Virus record (IMG/VR): IMGVR_UViG_3300010413_000010
Coordinates: 34,635-98,634 of that record
Reading direction: 5' to 3' (one strand)
DNA length: 64,000 nucleotides
DNA from: a virus
Shown: positions 33,643 to 42,385 of the stretch, piece after piece
Layout: each line of letters starts with the position of its first letter
Position numbering within the stretch: the first letter of the stretch is position 1
The notes under the pieces: model-generated
Told to the model about the DNA's origin: nothing
The model's database searches: none
Seen by the model: only the letters and a program-made list of their open reading frames with translations
Translations under genes and position numbers: made by a program

Positions 33643-34550
33643 TATTGATTCCTCATGTATGCTTCGTAGCTGGCCTTGACCAGTCCGGGAAGGCCATCAC
33701 CGGGTTTGTACCCTTGGAACGAAAGTAGGACGTTGAACGCTGCGTTATGTTTATTCTTCAGCAAGGTCTTAGCTGTGTATGTTCTGACTGTTTGCACGAC
33801 AACTTCTGGAGGGGCAGTTATCCCGGCCAAAACAGGAGCGATGTCTACCCACGGCGCCGGTCTGACCAAGAGCTTCGCCAGTTGGATGACTTCAGCTTTT
33901 TCTTCTTCTGTGTGGTTGACAATCAGTTCATCCTGGTGAGCGGGGTCTATTCCCCTCATCTGGTTTAATAGAACTAAGCTCTCGCGTGGATTACGGTCTT
34001 TAGCTGTAACTATCTTGCCCAGCATTTGCCGGTCGATCTGAATCTGCTCTTTATCTGCAATATCTTTTAGATATTTAATGAGCTCCCGTTTGTCGGGTGT
34101 TTCAACTCGATACTCGGCTGCCCGTGACCGCACCGTCGCTTTCAGCTTCTGAGGGTCCGTTGTTGCAAAAACAATGTACGCATGAGCCGGTGTCTCCTCC
34201 AGAACGGTCTTCAGGAGGATTTCCTGAGCTTCCGGCGTCAGACGGTGGCACTCATCGAGGATGTACATTTTGTCCCCGCCGAAGCCCCGAAAAACTATAC
34301 GTTTTTCAAGTTCCCTGGCAAAATCCACTCCATTTGCGTTAGCAGCATTTGTCTCTTCGATCTGCTCAATTCCCAGCTCTTGGGCCAACAGCCGAGCGAA
34401 GGTGGTTTTACCCGTCCCCCGCTCTCCGATGAACAGATAGAAATGTGCTCTGTCAGGGTTGCTGATCTGTCCTTGGAGTGAAGCAACTGTGGCTTCATTG
34501 CCCAGTACTTCACTCCAGTTTTTAGGCCGATACTTTAAGTGTAAGCTCAC
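33642..34550 (-). CDS. Clamp-loader AAA+ ATPase (DNA polymerase III gamma/tau- or gp44-like)
   Basis: 302 residues from GTG 34550 (GGAGGT upstream). LKYRPKNWSEVLGN is the classical clamp-loader start. Walker A GERGTGKTT (42-50), Walker B MYILDECHRLT, sensor 1 FATTDPQKL and arginine-finger SRC-like RSRAAE follow. It loads the sliding clamp encoded at 39652-40668. No separate second subunit is seen, so it probably forms a homo-oligomer. Confidence 0.9.
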   Translation of the reverse strand: MSLHLKYRPKNWSEVLGNEATVASLQGQISNPDRAHFYLFIGERGTGKTTFARLLAQELGIEQIEETNAANANGVDFARELEKRIVFRGFGGDKMYILDECHRLTPEAQEILLKTVLEETPAHAYIVFATTDPQKLKATVRSRAAEYRVETPDKRELIKYLKDIADKEQIQIDRQMLGKIVTAKDRNPRESLVLLNQMRGIDPAHQDELIVNHTEEEKAEVIQLAKLLVRPAPWVDIAPVLAGITAPPEVVVQTVRTYTAKTLLKNKHNAAFNVLLSFQGYKPGDGLPGLVKASYEAYMRNQ

Positions 34551-34809
34551 GCACACCTCCGACCCGGACTCTATACTTCCGCGCTTTACAGTCAGCCTGA
34601 ATCCTCTCCCAGACCAACCATTCAGTTGTTGCACGGCGCGGAGAGATCAGGTCTTTATAGACAGCTCTCCAGCCACCGTCGTGCCAATCAAGCACCTTTG
34701 GCACCCATACGTTTCCAACTCTCTGTATCCGAAATCGCACACCTCGGTGTGACATTTCAGATACCTCCTTCTCTGTACCTTTAATTGTGATGGTCTTTCG
34801 TCGCCACAT
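34522..34809 (-). CDS. Hypothetical basic protein
   Basis: 95 residues (MWRRKTITIKGTEKEVSEMS...), basic, Trp-rich in the middle (VWVPKVLDWHDGGWRAVY). GGGAG precedes the start. It is the first gene of the leftward operon below the operator region 34.9-35.0 kb. No family recognised. Confidence 0.5.
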   Translation of the reverse strand: MWRRKTITIKGTEKEVSEMSHRGVRFRIQRVGNVWVPKVLDWHDGGWRAVYKDLISPRRATTEWLVWERIQADCKARKYRVRVGGVRELTLKVSA

Positions 34810-34911
34810 CGTCCGCTCCCTGAATTAGGTAATGACTGTACGCAACGCGCACAGGGGCGGCAGTAAGGGTTCCTCCTTAGTTAATGTGACTAACAGACAT
34901 GTGTGGTGGGA

Positions 34912-34928
34912 CGGACATGTAGTGTCCG
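34912..34928. promoter_or_regulatory. Palindromic operator 1
   Basis: CGGACA-TGTAG-TGTCCG: perfect 6-bp arms, 5-bp spacer. Shares the GGACA/TGTCC half-sites with operator 2 at 34977, 65 bp away. Confidence 0.65.
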
Positions 34929-34935
34929 CTTTGGG

Positions 34936-34957
34936 TTAACAGGGTAACAAGTGTTAA
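34936..34957. promoter_or_regulatory. TTAACA-N10-TGTTAA inverted repeat
   Basis: Perfect inverted half-sites between the two GGACA operators. Probably a second protein-binding site in the same control region. Confidence 0.45.
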
Positions 34958-34976
34958 GCATTTTCCGGGCCAAAAG

Positions 34977-34993
34977 TGGACATTTCGTGTCCA
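34977..34993. promoter_or_regulatory. Palindromic operator 2
   Basis: TGGACA-TTTCG-TGTCCA, same half-sites and spacing as operator 1. The pair controls either the leftward clamp-loader operon or the rightward small RNA promoter at 35032. Confidence 0.65.
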
Positions 34994-35031
34994 TTTATAC
35001 CGGAAATTGTATATATCACGTGTTTCTTTTC

Positions 35032-35060
35032 TTGACATGTAACTTGAAGTGACATATCAT
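35032..35060 (+). promoter_or_regulatory. Promoter of the 35.1 kb small RNA
   Basis: TTGACA (35032-35037), 17-bp spacer, TATCAT (35055-35060), facing right into a region without a gene on that strand. Confidence 0.75.
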
Positions 35061-35066
35061 GCCGTT

Positions 35067-35209
35067 AACAGTAACGACTATCGTTTAGTTGTTCCTTGGT
35101 GTTCTAACAACAGACAATCGATACATCAGGTTTTGGTAGAACCTGTTGCCCACACAAAAACATGTTTGTTAGTTCCTGCCGGTTGAGTTGCCTCTCAACC
35201 GGTTTTTTT
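35067..35209 (+). ncRNA. Candidate small RNA with three hairpins and its own terminator
   Basis: Predicted transcript of about 143 nt from the consensus promoter at 35032-35060 to an intrinsic terminator. Hairpin 1: GTTGTT (35088-35093)/AACAAC (35106-35111). Hairpin 2: CAGGTT (35127-35132)/AACCTG (35140-35145). Hairpin 3: CCGGTTGAG (35179-35187)/CTCAACCGG (35194-35202) followed by seven T. No start codon with a ribosome site opens a useful reading frame, and the next gene (primase) is convergent. A trans-acting regulatory RNA, or an RNA antisense to a phage or host mRNA, is the best guess. Confidence 0.6.
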
Positions 35210-35210
35210 A
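35179..35210 (+). terminator. Intrinsic terminator of the small RNA
   Basis: Nine-bp perfect stem CCGGTTGAG/CTCAACCGG, loop TTGCCT, then TTTTTTT. The T-run is only on the plus-strand side, so it does not serve the leftward primase gene. Confidence 0.9.
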
Positions 35211-35215
35211 TCCCT

Positions 35216-36100
35216 TTAGATCAAATTTAACTCCTTCTTCAGATGCAGTGCATCATCTTGATCTAAGTCTCCGGGGTCCCCGGAGTCCAGTGTGATATTC
35301 CGTACCACTAGCCCCGCCGTCGAAAGGTAGTTGGCCACTTTGATGGCTTTCTCCTGCGCAGCAAGCTCTGAGTCGAATAAGGTATATACTTTTCGGTACT
35401 GCTGGACCAACAGATTCAGTTGGTTGTACGTTACGGCCGTGCCGAACGCTGCTATAGCACCGTCACCTAATCTTATTGCGTCAAATACCCCCTCAACGAG
35501 AATTACAGTATCTCGCGTCGAATTGTCGAGATTAAAGAAGATGTCTTTGTGAAAAATCACCTCATCTTCTGGTTTCGCCGTCATGTATTTCGGCGTGGCG
35601 TCGACATAGCTTCGCCCTTGATAGCTCACGATAGTTTTCTTGTAGGTTATTGGGAATATGATTCGATACGGATAGTAATCCGTAGAGCCGGTTACCCGTA
35701 GATCATACTTACGGATAAGGTAGTCTGCGTCGAAACCGCGCCGGGTGAGGTAGCCCTTATGTTGCGGTTTGAAGTCCGGTGAGCCGGGTGGGGTACATTT
35801 CGATGCCCTCAGACGAGTTCTCGATTCCCCCAGTGGATGGTGTTGAATATCGCCATATTCAGTTACTAGTTTGGAAGCAGAGCTTCCTGTCAGTGCTCGT
35901 ATGAGCTTCGGCCAACTATGGCCCCCACACTTCCAGCAGTAAGGCCTTTTTTTGCCGGTTATTTCAAGGCCCATGTGGTTCAGCGAATCATCGCAAAACG
36001 GGCATTGAATCCCGACATGGCCCCTTGAGACATTGGTACTGCCTGGGGGCCACCACTGGATTCCGTGGTCGTCGAGGAAACGGATAACATCAAATGCCAT
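35216..36100 (-). CDS. DNA primase (DnaG-type, CHC2-like zinc finger plus TOPRIM)
   Basis: 294 residues from ATG 36100; a GTG at 36133 is the alternative and neither has a strong ribosome site. Zinc finger CPFC (33-36) and CWKC (55-58), then a central RNA-polymerase-like part, then TOPRIM with VILVEGVFDAI (catalytic Glu) and TLFDSE plus DPGDLDQDD for the acidic metal site. It is shorter than bacterial DnaG and lacks a helicase-interaction tail. It makes RNA primers and works with the DnaB-like helicase at 40656-42152. Confidence 0.85.
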   Translation of the reverse strand: MAFDVIRFLDDHGIQWWPPGSTNVSRGHVGIQCPFCDDSLNHMGLEITGKKRPYCWKCGGHSWPKLIRALTGSSASKLVTEYGDIQHHPLGESRTRLRASKCTPPGSPDFKPQHKGYLTRRGFDADYLIRKYDLRVTGSTDYYPYRIIFPITYKKTIVSYQGRSYVDATPKYMTAKPEDEVIFHKDIFFNLDNSTRDTVILVEGVFDAIRLGDGAIAAFGTAVTYNQLNLLVQQYRKVYTLFDSELAAQEKAIKVANYLSTAGLVVRNITLDSGDPGDLDQDDALHLKKELNLI

Positions 36101-36201
36101 TGCGAAAACTCGACGGTTCTTTCTGTATATCACGGGTAGTTTTCATCGGTCAACTCTTTTTTTGAAGATTTTGTGAAGATGGGTGAAAAAAGTTATTTCT
36201 C

Positions 36202-36408
36202 TTACATTATTAGCGATATGTCGCTTTTTTGTGTCTTTTTCGGCTGTAGGGAGAGAAACAGTTCTGCAATACAGTCCTCACAAAGATCGTAATTTGCCTC
36301 AGTTTCGATCATTCCTTCCAGATTTTTGGTCAGAATATCTACCTGTTTGATTTCCTCAGAGAAAAGGTCTACGCTCTTCTCACATCGGTCACAGATTATC
36401 GCTTTCAT
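36202..36408 (-). CDS. Small zinc-binding protein
   Basis: 68 residues: MKAIICDRCEKSVDLFSEEI and CEDC near residue 43-46 give two CxxC knuckles. Same type as the mini zinc ribbons at 11-14 kb. Overlaps the upstream gene by 4 bp. Confidence 0.65.
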   Translation of the reverse strand: MKAIICDRCEKSVDLFSEEIKQVDILTKNLEGMIETEANYDLCEDCIAELFLSLQPKKTQKSDISLIM

Positions 36409-36782
36409 ATTTGCTCCTTTATGCTCACCACCCGTAGCCGGGATGGGAGAGCCATATATTCTTCACCCGCTACATCTCGGATTCGCAGCATGGGTTTGCC
36501 GGTCCACTCGTAGCCCACCACGACGTACTGTTCGTGGAGGTCGAATATATCAGCGTACCGAAGGTTCTTAGCCTCGACGACGATCTCCGGTAGCTGCCCA
36601 ACTTTCCTGAAGGTCTCCAGCTTGTTGTTGTAAATGTCAATCAAGAGACCAGTTTCTTCACAGTAGAGCAGTGTTAACCGCCCCATAGTCATTAAAGCTG
36701 TGTATTCAGTTTCGTCCGAGCCGTCCCACCAGAAGCGCTTAAACTCTTCCCGGTACGGCTCGGCTATTTTTGTTTTGTACAT
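36405..36782 (-). CDS. Hypothetical protein
   Basis: 125 residues from ATG 36782 (MYKTKIAEPYREEFKRFWWD) with AGAGGACGG upstream. Mixed alpha/beta, with repeated strand-turn elements. No domain recognised. Confidence 0.5.
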   Translation of the reverse strand: MYKTKIAEPYREEFKRFWWDGSDETEYTALMTMGRLTLLYCEETGLLIDIYNNKLETFRKVGQLPEIVVEAKNLRYADIFDLHEQYVVVGYEWTGKPMLRIRDVAGEEYMALPSRLRVVSIKEQI

Positions 36783-36806
36783 CCGTCCTCTGCTCCTTAG
36801 CATTTC

Positions 36807-37016
36807 TTATTCTGTAAAACCGATCCGGGCCTCTTTAGTCCCGACGACCATTTTATGAAGATCAAGAACACACTCTTTAAGTGACTCGACTTCTTCAACC
36901 GAGTACCCCAGCAGAGAGATGCCTTCTTTGCTGATATGGACGGCTCGGTCAATTGGCTCGTCCTCAATCGTGCTGTCGATTTCCAGAACATCTTCTTTTT
37001 CTTTGTCTTTTTTCAC
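36807..37016 (-). CDS. Hypothetical small acidic protein
   Basis: 69 residues from GTG 37016, which overlaps the polymerase stop (TAGTG). Highly charged N-terminus (MKKDKEKEDVLEIDSTIEDE), helical C-terminus. Function unknown. Confidence 0.5.
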   Translation of the reverse strand: MKKDKEKEDVLEIDSTIEDEPIDRAVHISKEGISLLGYSVEEVESLKECVLDLHKMVVGTKEARIGFTE

Positions 37017-39649
37017 TAAGCTGCTCCAAGCATAAAGTCTTCGTCTTTGTTGTGTTCGTACCAGTTATCCCGGTAAATTTCCCCGGCCAGCATCAGGGGT
37101 AGCTGGACCCACTTATGCTTTTCTTTGATTCTGATACTGAAATGGTATTCGACCATTTTCTTCACTTCCTCGATCTCTTCAAAGGGTACTTCCAGGATGA
37201 TGGCATCGTGGATTTCTCCAACAAACCCGGTCTTCATCCCTCTCTCTTCCAGCTCTTTTGTCATTGTGATTACACCCTCAAGAAGAAGATGGAATGACGG
37301 CCCCTGGATGGGGTAGTTTGTGAGTTGGTTCTTCGTCATCAAGGAGTTGTACATGACTCCAGTGAGACCGTAGATAACTCCGTTGCGCACATACTCTTTC
37401 CACAGCCGGTTCCGCCACGATCCGAGTTCTCCGAACCGGACATTCCAGTAGTCGTCGTAGAACGTATAGCAGTGCTTTTCCCAGTCCTCGAAGTTCATGA
37501 TGCCAACGGTCTGCAGGTACTCCTTCAGCTCGTTGCCCATATGCCCGTGCCACAGGTTGTAGGCAAGCATTCTGGCGCTGGAACCGTATTGGATCGCAAA
37601 ATTTGCAGTTTTACCAACGTTCCTCTTTTTCTTGAAGAGAGGATCATCTTCGGTCATCACACACTTAAACAGAGCTGCTGCTGTATCGGAGTGCATGTCC
37701 GTTGACTCGTCCATGAGATATCGGGTCATGGTCGGGTCTCCGTGGATGTCACAGCCTCGGTAGGCTTCCAAAGACTTGTAGTCTATATCCAGATATACAC
37801 ACCCCGGTCTGGGTTTGAAGACTGACTTAATATAACTCATCATCTTCAGGTCCCGTTTGGGTAGATTCTGGAAATTTGGTGACTGCGAACTTGACCTGTA
37901 TGATCTAATCAAGTTCAGCAAGTAGTTTGGCCGTATTACATTATCCCAAGTCTCTCTCTTGATCCCTGCAAGGAATGTGTCTCTGGATTGCAGAATCGTT
38001 TTGTATTCAGCAATGTCTTTGGCAATCTGCAGTCCGTCCCGTTCAAAGAATCCTTCAAGAACCTCTGCTTTTGTGGACGGCTGCCCTCTGTCCGTTTTTT
38101 CGACAACTGTGTAACCTATCCGTTTGTAAAAAAGCTCGATAAGATCAGCATTTGATCCGGGGTTAAAAGTTGTCCATCCAGCAACTTCCTTGGCTTCCAT
38201 GATCCGCTTGTAGAGAACCTGCGCCTTCCCGTCCAGCTCGATGTAATTTTTCTCAAGAAGGATTGCATCCACGTAGAAACCTCTAAAGGTCATCTTGGAT
38301 AAGGCAATCTGTCCTTCATGAAAAAGCTCATACCCCCGCTGGATAGCTGGTATTTGCTTAATTTCAGATTCCATTTCTTCACAGATGTGAAAAGTGAACC
38401 AAGCGTCCAAGCCGTTGTACACCAGAACTCGTCGTATGGGAGCCTTCTTAATCTGGTTTAATGAGTGACTGGACTTATCTGCAGAATCGAGAAACCCGTC
38501 GATTTCTGCATCATATCCGGCATTTCCATGCCGCACAAAGGTTTGAAATTTGAGACTGGTGATCCCAGGGCGATTGTCAAGGATATGAGTTCCTATCATT
38601 CCGTCGAATCGCCAGTTTTTTATCCAGACACCGAGAAAGTGCTTGATCCATATGTTTTCAAACTGAATATTCCAGCCGTACTTCGGGACATTTGAAGCCA
38701 TCAGACGGCGCAGCATATTCAGTGTGCGTTTGTCTTTGGGATGCCGGAATGCCCAGATACTCTTTCCATCGGAAAATCCCCAGGTGTAAATCTCCTGCTC
38801 TTCCCGGAATGGCTTTAATCCGGTTGTTTCAATGTCGAATGCGAACTTCGGCACCGTCATCAAATACTTTATTACATTTTGTATTTCTTCTTGACCGGTT
38901 AAGACCTTGGTTTCAGGGGGAGTAGTGTTTCTCCATTGTGCCTTTAACCCGGCCCGTAACTGCTTCTTCGTGAACTTTTCACGTATTACAAAACCATCCG
39001 TACCACTCAGATAGTTATCTTCCCATAAGTTCTTTGCAAACCGTGCTTCCGGTTTTCTGGCCTTGATCGAATTACGTCTGTACTCCAGGTCTGCCAGGGT
39101 TTCCCGAGGATTCAGGATCGGGACAACGACTGTCTTGTAGTCTTGGTCAGGGATTACAGCCCCTGGGAATTTAGCGTATGTGGCAAATGAGAACCGTCCA
39201 GAACTCACATGTTGATACAGAGTTTTCATCGCTACGCTGCCGAAAACTAACACCCTTTCCGGCTGTAGTCGTTTGATTGTCGCTTTTAACCTGAGATGAC
39301 ACCCTTGAACAGATTGCGGTGATACCAGTATTTCTTTATTTGCGAATTTAGACTGATAGCACTGAACGGCGTGAGTGATCCACACGTCGTCCTGATCAAT
39401 CCCCATCTTCTCCAGTAGGGAGAAAAGGTACTGATGCTCTGGAGAAGAAAAGGCACGAGAAGTCCTGTCTTCCTTCTCAGTTGGGCTGTCGAATATCAAC
39501 AGAATCCGCTTCTTCCCCTTCCCTACTACAGGGAATTTTGGTGTATTACAATATTTGTAGGCAGCACAGGTTTCACACCCTGTGGCCCTTGCTTCCCGTT
39601 TTAATTTTGGGAGTCCCTTCTCTTTGGGAATATCTAAGAATCCTGTCAT
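37016..39649 (-). CDS. Family A DNA polymerase fused to an N-terminal UDG-like domain
   Basis: 877 residues. Residues 1-215 have a family 4/5 uracil-DNA-glycosylase-like fold with likely [4Fe-4S] ligands Cys25, Cys28, Cys97 and Cys117. The catalytic GExPG loop is replaced by FDSPTE (53-58) and the usual HPS motif reads LNPRE, so glycosylase activity may be lost. Proofreading exonuclease: FDIETTGL (Asp272, Glu274), WNIQFEN, YNGLDAW (Asp415). Polymerase: motif A DIDYKSLEAY (621-630), motif B KRNVGKTANFAIQYGS (675-690), motif C HDAI (His814, Asp815). This is the replicative polymerase, next to the clamp gene. Confidence 0.9.
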   Translation of the reverse strand: MTGFLDIPKEKGLPKLKREARATGCETCAAYKYCNTPKFPVVGKGKKRILLIFDSPTEKEDRTSRAFSSPEHQYLFSLLEKMGIDQDDVWITHAVQCYQSKFANKEILVSPQSVQGCHLRLKATIKRLQPERVLVFGSVAMKTLYQHVSSGRFSFATYAKFPGAVIPDQDYKTVVVPILNPRETLADLEYRRNSIKARKPEARFAKNLWEDNYLSGTDGFVIREKFTKKQLRAGLKAQWRNTTPPETKVLTGQEEIQNVIKYLMTVPKFAFDIETTGLKPFREEQEIYTWGFSDGKSIWAFRHPKDKRTLNMLRRLMASNVPKYGWNIQFENIWIKHFLGVWIKNWRFDGMIGTHILDNRPGITSLKFQTFVRHGNAGYDAEIDGFLDSADKSSHSLNQIKKAPIRRVLVYNGLDAWFTFHICEEMESEIKQIPAIQRGYELFHEGQIALSKMTFRGFYVDAILLEKNYIELDGKAQVLYKRIMEAKEVAGWTTFNPGSNADLIELFYKRIGYTVVEKTDRGQPSTKAEVLEGFFERDGLQIAKDIAEYKTILQSRDTFLAGIKRETWDNVIRPNYLLNLIRSYRSSSQSPNFQNLPKRDLKMMSYIKSVFKPRPGCVYLDIDYKSLEAYRGCDIHGDPTMTRYLMDESTDMHSDTAAALFKCVMTEDDPLFKKKRNVGKTANFAIQYGSSARMLAYNLWHGHMGNELKEYLQTVGIMNFEDWEKHCYTFYDDYWNVRFGELGSWRNRLWKEYVRNGVIYGLTGVMYNSLMTKNQLTNYPIQGPSFHLLLEGVITMTKELEERGMKTGFVGEIHDAIILEVPFEEIEEVKKMVEYHFSIRIKEKHKWVQLPLMLAGEIYRDNWYEHNKDEDFMLGAA

Positions 39650-39651
39650 TA

Positions 39652-40668
39652 CTACCCCCGGTCAACCCAGAGGTACATCGTTTTTTGATCTTGTTCAGCA
39701 GAAATAAAGGATTCTTCGAGGCTGTACTGAATTACTGGAGACACCCCAATAAGGTCTGAGAAAAACGCAGGGTTTACCCGGAATGAAAATGGTTTAGCAA
39801 CAGATTCAGAGAGGGTAAGCCTTTCAGAAAGAGTTGCTCTGATTCCATTGAGCGTCAGTGTGATGACGGCGCCGTCGACTGCAACGTCGACGAAGAGATC
39901 GCGCCGTTTGAACTCAAGATCAAACTTCCGTATCTGTGTGAGTAGACTTTGTGCCTCTTTTACGTCTTCGATGATGAACCGGTACGGAAGGATTGCTTCC
40001 GGGACATACCGAACCACACTACTGGCTTTACCGATGTTCTTCAGGCAGGACAATACTCCGGGGCCGACTTTAAAGGAGACGACATTCCGACTTACCGCTG
40101 CCCCCCGAGGCTCTGCTCTCAGGGATGTAAAAATCTTATCAGTTCCGATAGGAATGCTAGTGTCATCACAGTGTGTCATGTGCATTGCGATCCGATATCC
40201 ATCTGTCGAGTACATAAAACGATCTTTTATGTACACGTTCGAATACTCGATATTGTCTTTGTGGATACACTGAGAACAGAACTTCTGCGCAGCCCCTAAG
40301 TCAGCCACAGGAAGAAAGTCTCCCTGTTCGAGATAGAAAGACCGCATTTGCTCCTCGATGTCAAACGGGAGATCAAACGAACTTTCTGCATTATCGGCAG
40401 CAATCCGGGTGGACGTATCTGTCACAGTGACAGTTAAGCTGTCTTTTTTCACTCGGCCGAGAAACGCAGCCATCTGCGGTGCAGGAAACGCTCCTCTTAT
40501 GCCTTTAAAAGGCTGTGAGTAAAAGAAGTAGCCGTTGAAAACATAGGCCACATCCCCGTCCATGTAGACCCATTCCGGGTACGGGACGGTCCCCCGCTGG
40601 CTCCAGATTGGCTTTGTCGAGGACAGGAGCAGATCAATATCTAATTTGTCAATTGTTACGTGCCCCAT
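39652..40668 (-). CDS. Sliding clamp (DnaN-like)
   Basis: 338 residues with the strand-helix-strand rhythm of a three-domain beta clamp: MYSTDGYRIAMHMTHCD in the middle domain is the typical DGYRxA segment, and the C-terminus has QKTMYLWVDRG in place of the usual YLxMPxR/L end. It lies between polymerase and helicase genes and complements the clamp loader at 33642-34550. The similarity to DnaN is structural in style rather than close in sequence. Confidence 0.65.
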   Translation of the reverse strand: MGHVTIDKLDIDLLLSSTKPIWSQRGTVPYPEWVYMDGDVAYVFNGYFFYSQPFKGIRGAFPAPQMAAFLGRVKKDSLTVTVTDTSTRIAADNAESSFDLPFDIEEQMRSFYLEQGDFLPVADLGAAQKFCSQCIHKDNIEYSNVYIKDRFMYSTDGYRIAMHMTHCDDTSIPIGTDKIFTSLRAEPRGAAVSRNVVSFKVGPGVLSCLKNIGKASSVVRYVPEAILPYRFIIEDVKEAQSLLTQIRKFDLEFKRRDLFVDVAVDGAVITLTLNGIRATLSERLTLSESVAKPFSFRVNPAFFSDLIGVSPVIQYSLEESFISAEQDQKTMYLWVDRG

Positions 40669-42152
40669 CCTTTTTTCTTCCCTTCCGGCTTTATTTCCTG
40701 CCGATTCTGATAACGGTCAATCTCTTCCTGCATATCAGCGATGATGTCATAATAGTTCGGTATGTCTTTCTGCCAACGGGCGTCCAGTATTGGACGAGCC
40801 AGGGCAAGCGATTGGAGACAAACTACTTTTGAGGATTGGAAAAACCCGTCATGTCGACCAACGACTGAAAGTCTCATCAACCCCGCTTTCTTTTCTGCTT
40901 CCGTCTGTAGGATCGAAACCCAGTGTGAAACATAGTCAAACTTCCGGGAGGACCCAGACGCCGATTCAGGACCGACTTCAAACTTGGCACCCTCCTTCCC
41001 GTACTGGGAACCGAAAATAACCAGAGTATTTCTGTCCTGTGCAATTTTTGCCTTTACATCGCGCCAGATTGCGTTCATAGCTTCCCACTGTTCACCGCGA
41101 AACCCAGACTCCGGGGATAGCAAAGCATCATAGTCAATGACTACAACATCGATCTTGATCCCCTCATATTTCTCAATCCGGTCAAGTGCGTCACAGATAT
41201 CTGAAACTTTCCGGCCACAGAGGGTGTGGTCGAAGAGCCGAAGCTCCCCTACCCCACCGTACTTTCCGAAACTTTCCTGAAACTCCCTCGCCTCTTCCAT
41301 CCCGAGACCAGGCGAACTATAGGTCTCGTAGACTATGTTTCCATTCTCATCGAACACCGGTATCTGTAGGTTACTGACCGGTTTCCGAGACTCTCCCAGA
41401 TAATTCTGGAAGGTCCGCATTCCCATGACAGGGCTGTCCATCTCAAAAGAGAATTCAGCTACGTTCAGTCCTTCAAAAAGACTGTACCGTCCGATCTGGC
41501 TCATCAAGAATGATTTGCCTCGTTTGGCCGGTCCCGCCACGGCAAGGATGTCTCCTCGGTATACATCCCGGAAGAGTTCCTGTAATGCAGGGTATGGGAA
41601 CTTAAAGAGCGTCTTTTTCATGCTCTTGAAGATACTGGTGATGAATGTCGAATCTCGAAAGGGATCGATGCCAGTAGAGATAAGAGGCTGTACCCGGTTG
41701 TGATCCAGCAGCACCTTATTGGCAGCATCGATGTCACCGGTTGCCAGATGACCCTTTATAGATTCTGAAAGTTTTTCTAACGAGCGGTGTTCCAGGTATT
41801 TCCTGGTTTTACTCACGTAGTACTGGTCTGAGAAATTCTCAGGATTTTCGATGTAACGGTCATTGAGATGCTCCAGCATCTGACCAACAGCTTGGACAAC
41901 TTCATCGGTCCCAAGTTGCTTCACTTTTGAACTGTAAATGTCATAGATAAGTCGACCCGGTGCTTCTTTGTAATGTTCAAAGTGTTCCAGGCACCAGCGA
42001 AGGACTGTCCTAATAGTCGACTCTTTGATGAGAGAAGTATCACTGAGGAGCGGGGCGGTTTGCTCCAGAAACGGTGTAGATGTTATCGCTCCAGTCAGTA
42101 AATCCTTCTCAGGCGAATTGTCCACCGTTTCCATGGAGAACCGCATCGCCAT
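40656..42152 (-). CDS. Replicative DnaB-like helicase
   Basis: 498 residues. RecA-fold C-terminal domain with Walker A GPAKRGKS (207-214), NVAEFSFEM (H1a-like), Walker B VVVIDYDALLSP and the GSQYGKEGA Q-loop. N-terminal helical domain about 1-160. It unwinds duplex ahead of the polymerase and recruits the primase. The stop overlaps the clamp start by 13 bp. No DnaC-type loader is obvious nearby. Confidence 0.85.
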   Translation of the reverse strand: MAMRFSMETVDNSPEKDLLTGAITSTPFLEQTAPLLSDTSLIKESTIRTVLRWCLEHFEHYKEAPGRLIYDIYSSKVKQLGTDEVVQAVGQMLEHLNDRYIENPENFSDQYYVSKTRKYLEHRSLEKLSESIKGHLATGDIDAANKVLLDHNRVQPLISTGIDPFRDSTFITSIFKSMKKTLFKFPYPALQELFRDVYRGDILAVAGPAKRGKSFLMSQIGRYSLFEGLNVAEFSFEMDSPVMGMRTFQNYLGESRKPVSNLQIPVFDENGNIVYETYSSPGLGMEEAREFQESFGKYGGVGELRLFDHTLCGRKVSDICDALDRIEKYEGIKIDVVVIDYDALLSPESGFRGEQWEAMNAIWRDVKAKIAQDRNTLVIFGSQYGKEGAKFEVGPESASGSSRKFDYVSHWVSILQTEAEKKAGLMRLSVVGRHDGFFQSSKVVCLQSLALARPILDARWQKDIPNYYDIIADMQEEIDRYQNRQEIKPEGKKKGWGT

Positions 42153-42385
42153 TAGCCACTCCGGTTTTTATTCCCTCCTGGTGTAAACCAAGGAAAGATA
42201 AAAATCTTGAATCCTAAAACCAGCCAGTATGTCTGCCAGAACCCAAGATGAACGTAAATGTTCAGTAATGCGAATGCCCAATTGAGAAACCACATTGTGA
42301 ACATATTGAAAATCAGAGCCATTACGATAATGATTCCGATCATAATCAGCGCTCCGATGAGCGCTTCTGAGGTTTGTTTGGTCAT
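42152..42385 (-). CDS. Small membrane protein
   Basis: 77 residues with two hydrophobic segments (about 9-40 and 42-66) and a short basic tail. Overlaps helicase and methyltransferase genes. Function unknown. Confidence 0.5.
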   Translation of the reverse strand: MTKQTSEALIGALIMIGIIIVMALIFNMFTMWFLNWAFALLNIYVHLGFWQTYWLVLGFKIFIFPWFTPGGNKNRSG

